DNA of 5,889 nucleotides from Nanobdellota archaeon (GTDB lineage Archaea > Nanobdellota > Nanobdellia > Woesearchaeales > GW2011-AR15): assembly GCA_018815145.1 (NCBI GenBank), contig JAHIYL010000091.1, forward strand, positions 1 to 5,889. Direction: 5' to 3'. The first letter of the stretch is position 1, and every line of letters begins with the position of its first letter. This document shows, piece after piece, positions 5,399 to 5,889 of the stretch. The notes beneath the pieces were generated by a model that saw nothing but the letters and a program-made list of their open reading frames with translations, ran no database searches and was not told where the DNA came from. A program made the position numbers and the translations under genes.

Positions 5399-5665
5399 TC
5401 AGATAAGTCTTGCTCCGCTGGTGGAGCTGATCCTTTTAAAGCCTTTGATAAGATGGATTCGTTTTTTTATTTCATCATACAGACTTTCAAGTTCGTCTGT
5501 CTTCAGCTCAACAATCCCTGAACTGTCTTTTCCCCTGAAGCACAGTGCCACAGTCTCATTTTGGGGATGCATGAAATCCTCATTCACAAGGATCTCTTTG
5601 ACAATACCGCTGGTCTCAACCCTGACAACACCATCTTTGTTCTGTTTTTTTATCTTTATCTGCAT
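5399..5665 (-). CDS. Hypothetical protein, 88 residues; C-terminal end uncertain
   Basis: Not recognised. The first 65 or so residues read as a compact, mostly beta domain (alternating hydrophobic and charged residues such as V-V-R-V-E-T-S-G-I-V and I-V-E-L-K-T-D), followed by a helix (about 57-69, E-L-E-S-L-Y-D-E-I-K-K). No signal peptide, membrane segment or metal motif is visible. The start is well supported: a GGTGA (- strand sense) at 5676-5672 lies 6 bases ahead, with a TATA-like box about 26 bases before the likely transcript start. The last 20 residues are basic and less natural in composition, and a second frame stays open from 5467 down to 5302, so the true end may differ through a sequence error or a frameshift. 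Expected to be co-transcribed with the membrane protein at 5058-5357. Confidence 0.7.
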   Translation of the reverse strand: MQIKIKKQNKDGVVRVETSGIVKEILVNEDFMHPQNETVALCFRGKDSSGIVELKTDELESLYDEIKKRIHLIKGFKRISSTSGARLI

Positions 5666-5698
5666 ATGAGATCACCCAATCAAATAGGATGATGACTG

Positions 5699-5708
5699 TA
5701 TTTATATG
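5699..5708 (-). promoter_or_regulatory. TATA-like box for the - strand gene pair
   Basis: On the - strand this reads CATATAAATA, close to an archaeal TATA box. Its centre, near 5704, puts the transcript start at about 5678, leaving a 12-base leader that holds the GGTGA at 5676-5672 before the ATG at 5665. This spacing is a good fit. Read on the + strand the same bases contain TTTATATG, so the site may work in both directions. Confidence 0.5.
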
Positions 5709-5737
5709 TTTTTATTCTAAAATGGTGAAAAAATAAA

Positions 5738-5764
5738 ATGACAGAGACCAGTAGTTCCGATTGA
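5738..5764 (+). other. Eight-codon ORF with a strong ribosome binding site
   Basis: GGTGA at 5724-5728 lies 9 bases before an ATG, the same arrangement as the real genes in this window, but the frame stops after M-T-E-T-S-S-S-D at TGA 5762-5764. It could be a leader peptide, the remnant of a broken gene, or chance in an AT-rich stretch. The frame after the stop does not resume as a convincing protein within the window. Confidence 0.25.
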
Positions 5765-5831
5765 AAGCTACTTTTGATGTATTTTTTTATACCTTTTCTA
5801 TATTTTATCGGAAAAATAGCAACAACAACAA

Positions 5832-5877
5832 GGTCATGGACGCACATTTCTTTTAGAAATGTGCTATTCCACTGACT
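5832..5877 (+). other. Nested stem-loop near the window end
   Basis: A perfect 10-bp hairpin with a 3-base loop: 5842-5851 pairs with 5855-5864. It is enclosed by a second helix, 5833-5839 with 5869-5876, with one bulged C at 5872. A TATA-like tract (CTATATTTTA, 5798-5807) lies about 25-30 bases before, which would place a transcript start near 5829, just ahead of the structure. It may be a small RNA, the leader of the next gene or a terminator read on either strand; the window ends before this can be settled. Confidence 0.4.
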
Positions 5878-5889
5878 AGAACCGTATAC

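Noticed and set aside
5382..5669. A 95-codon + strand ORF across the - strand hypothetical gene
   Set aside because: It is antisense to a gene with a much better start signal, and its Ser/Leu/Phe-rich composition is typical of the complement of a charged protein.
5680..5847. A 55-codon - strand ORF upstream of the gene at 5399-5665
   Set aside because: It has no ribosome binding site, an AT-driven hydrophobic and lysine-rich composition, and it covers the likely TATA box of the next gene.

Overview
The window reads as a piece of an anaerobic archaeal genome, most likely from a small-genome lineage such as a DPANN/Woesearchaeota-like group. The archaeal call rests on several things seen in the sequence: strong GGTGA-type ribosome binding sites 5-9 bases before most starts, TATA-like boxes about 25 bases before the expected transcript starts, oligo-T runs after gene ends, and an AT-rich sequence. 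The lineage below Archaea is an inference from gene content and style and was not tested.

Positions 16-5044 carry seven genes on the + strand, six of which belong to oxygen, superoxide, iron or thiol metabolism: a two-iron-centre superoxide reductase (desulfoferrodoxin), a non-haem ferritin, an FAD/NAD(P)H oxidoreductase of the ferredoxin-reductase type, an FprA-type flavodiiron protein, a CPWC glutaredoxin-like protein and a thioredoxin-reductase-like flavoprotein. A pentapeptide-repeat protein closes the run. The oxidoreductase, flavodiiron and glutaredoxin genes are spaced like one operon (45 and 51 bases apart) with a promoter in front and a T-rich terminator behind. A plausible working model is that the oxidoreductase passes NAD(P)H electrons, perhaps through a carrier, to the flavodiiron protein (O2 to water), while superoxide reductase removes superoxide, ferritin stores or oxidises iron, and the thiol proteins keep cysteines reduced. 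No free rubredoxin or dedicated peroxidase is present in the window.

Two intergenic spaces in this island hold well-formed secondary structures that the protein genes do not explain. Before ferritin (414-507) there is a G+C-rich, long bulged helix enclosing a hairpin and a possible pseudoknot. Before the thioredoxin reductase (3406-3505) there is a three-way junction: a long closing stem plus two perfect hairpins. They are the best candidates for something undescribed, either leader regulatory RNAs, small RNAs or small mobile repeats.

Positions 5058-5665 hold two - strand genes of unknown function, a small basic/beta-type protein and a two-helix membrane protein. The stretch between them stays open in another frame, so the end of the first is uncertain. 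The last 224 bases contain the promoter of the - strand pair, a tiny 8-codon + strand ORF with a perfect ribosome binding site, and a nested stem-loop close to the window end.
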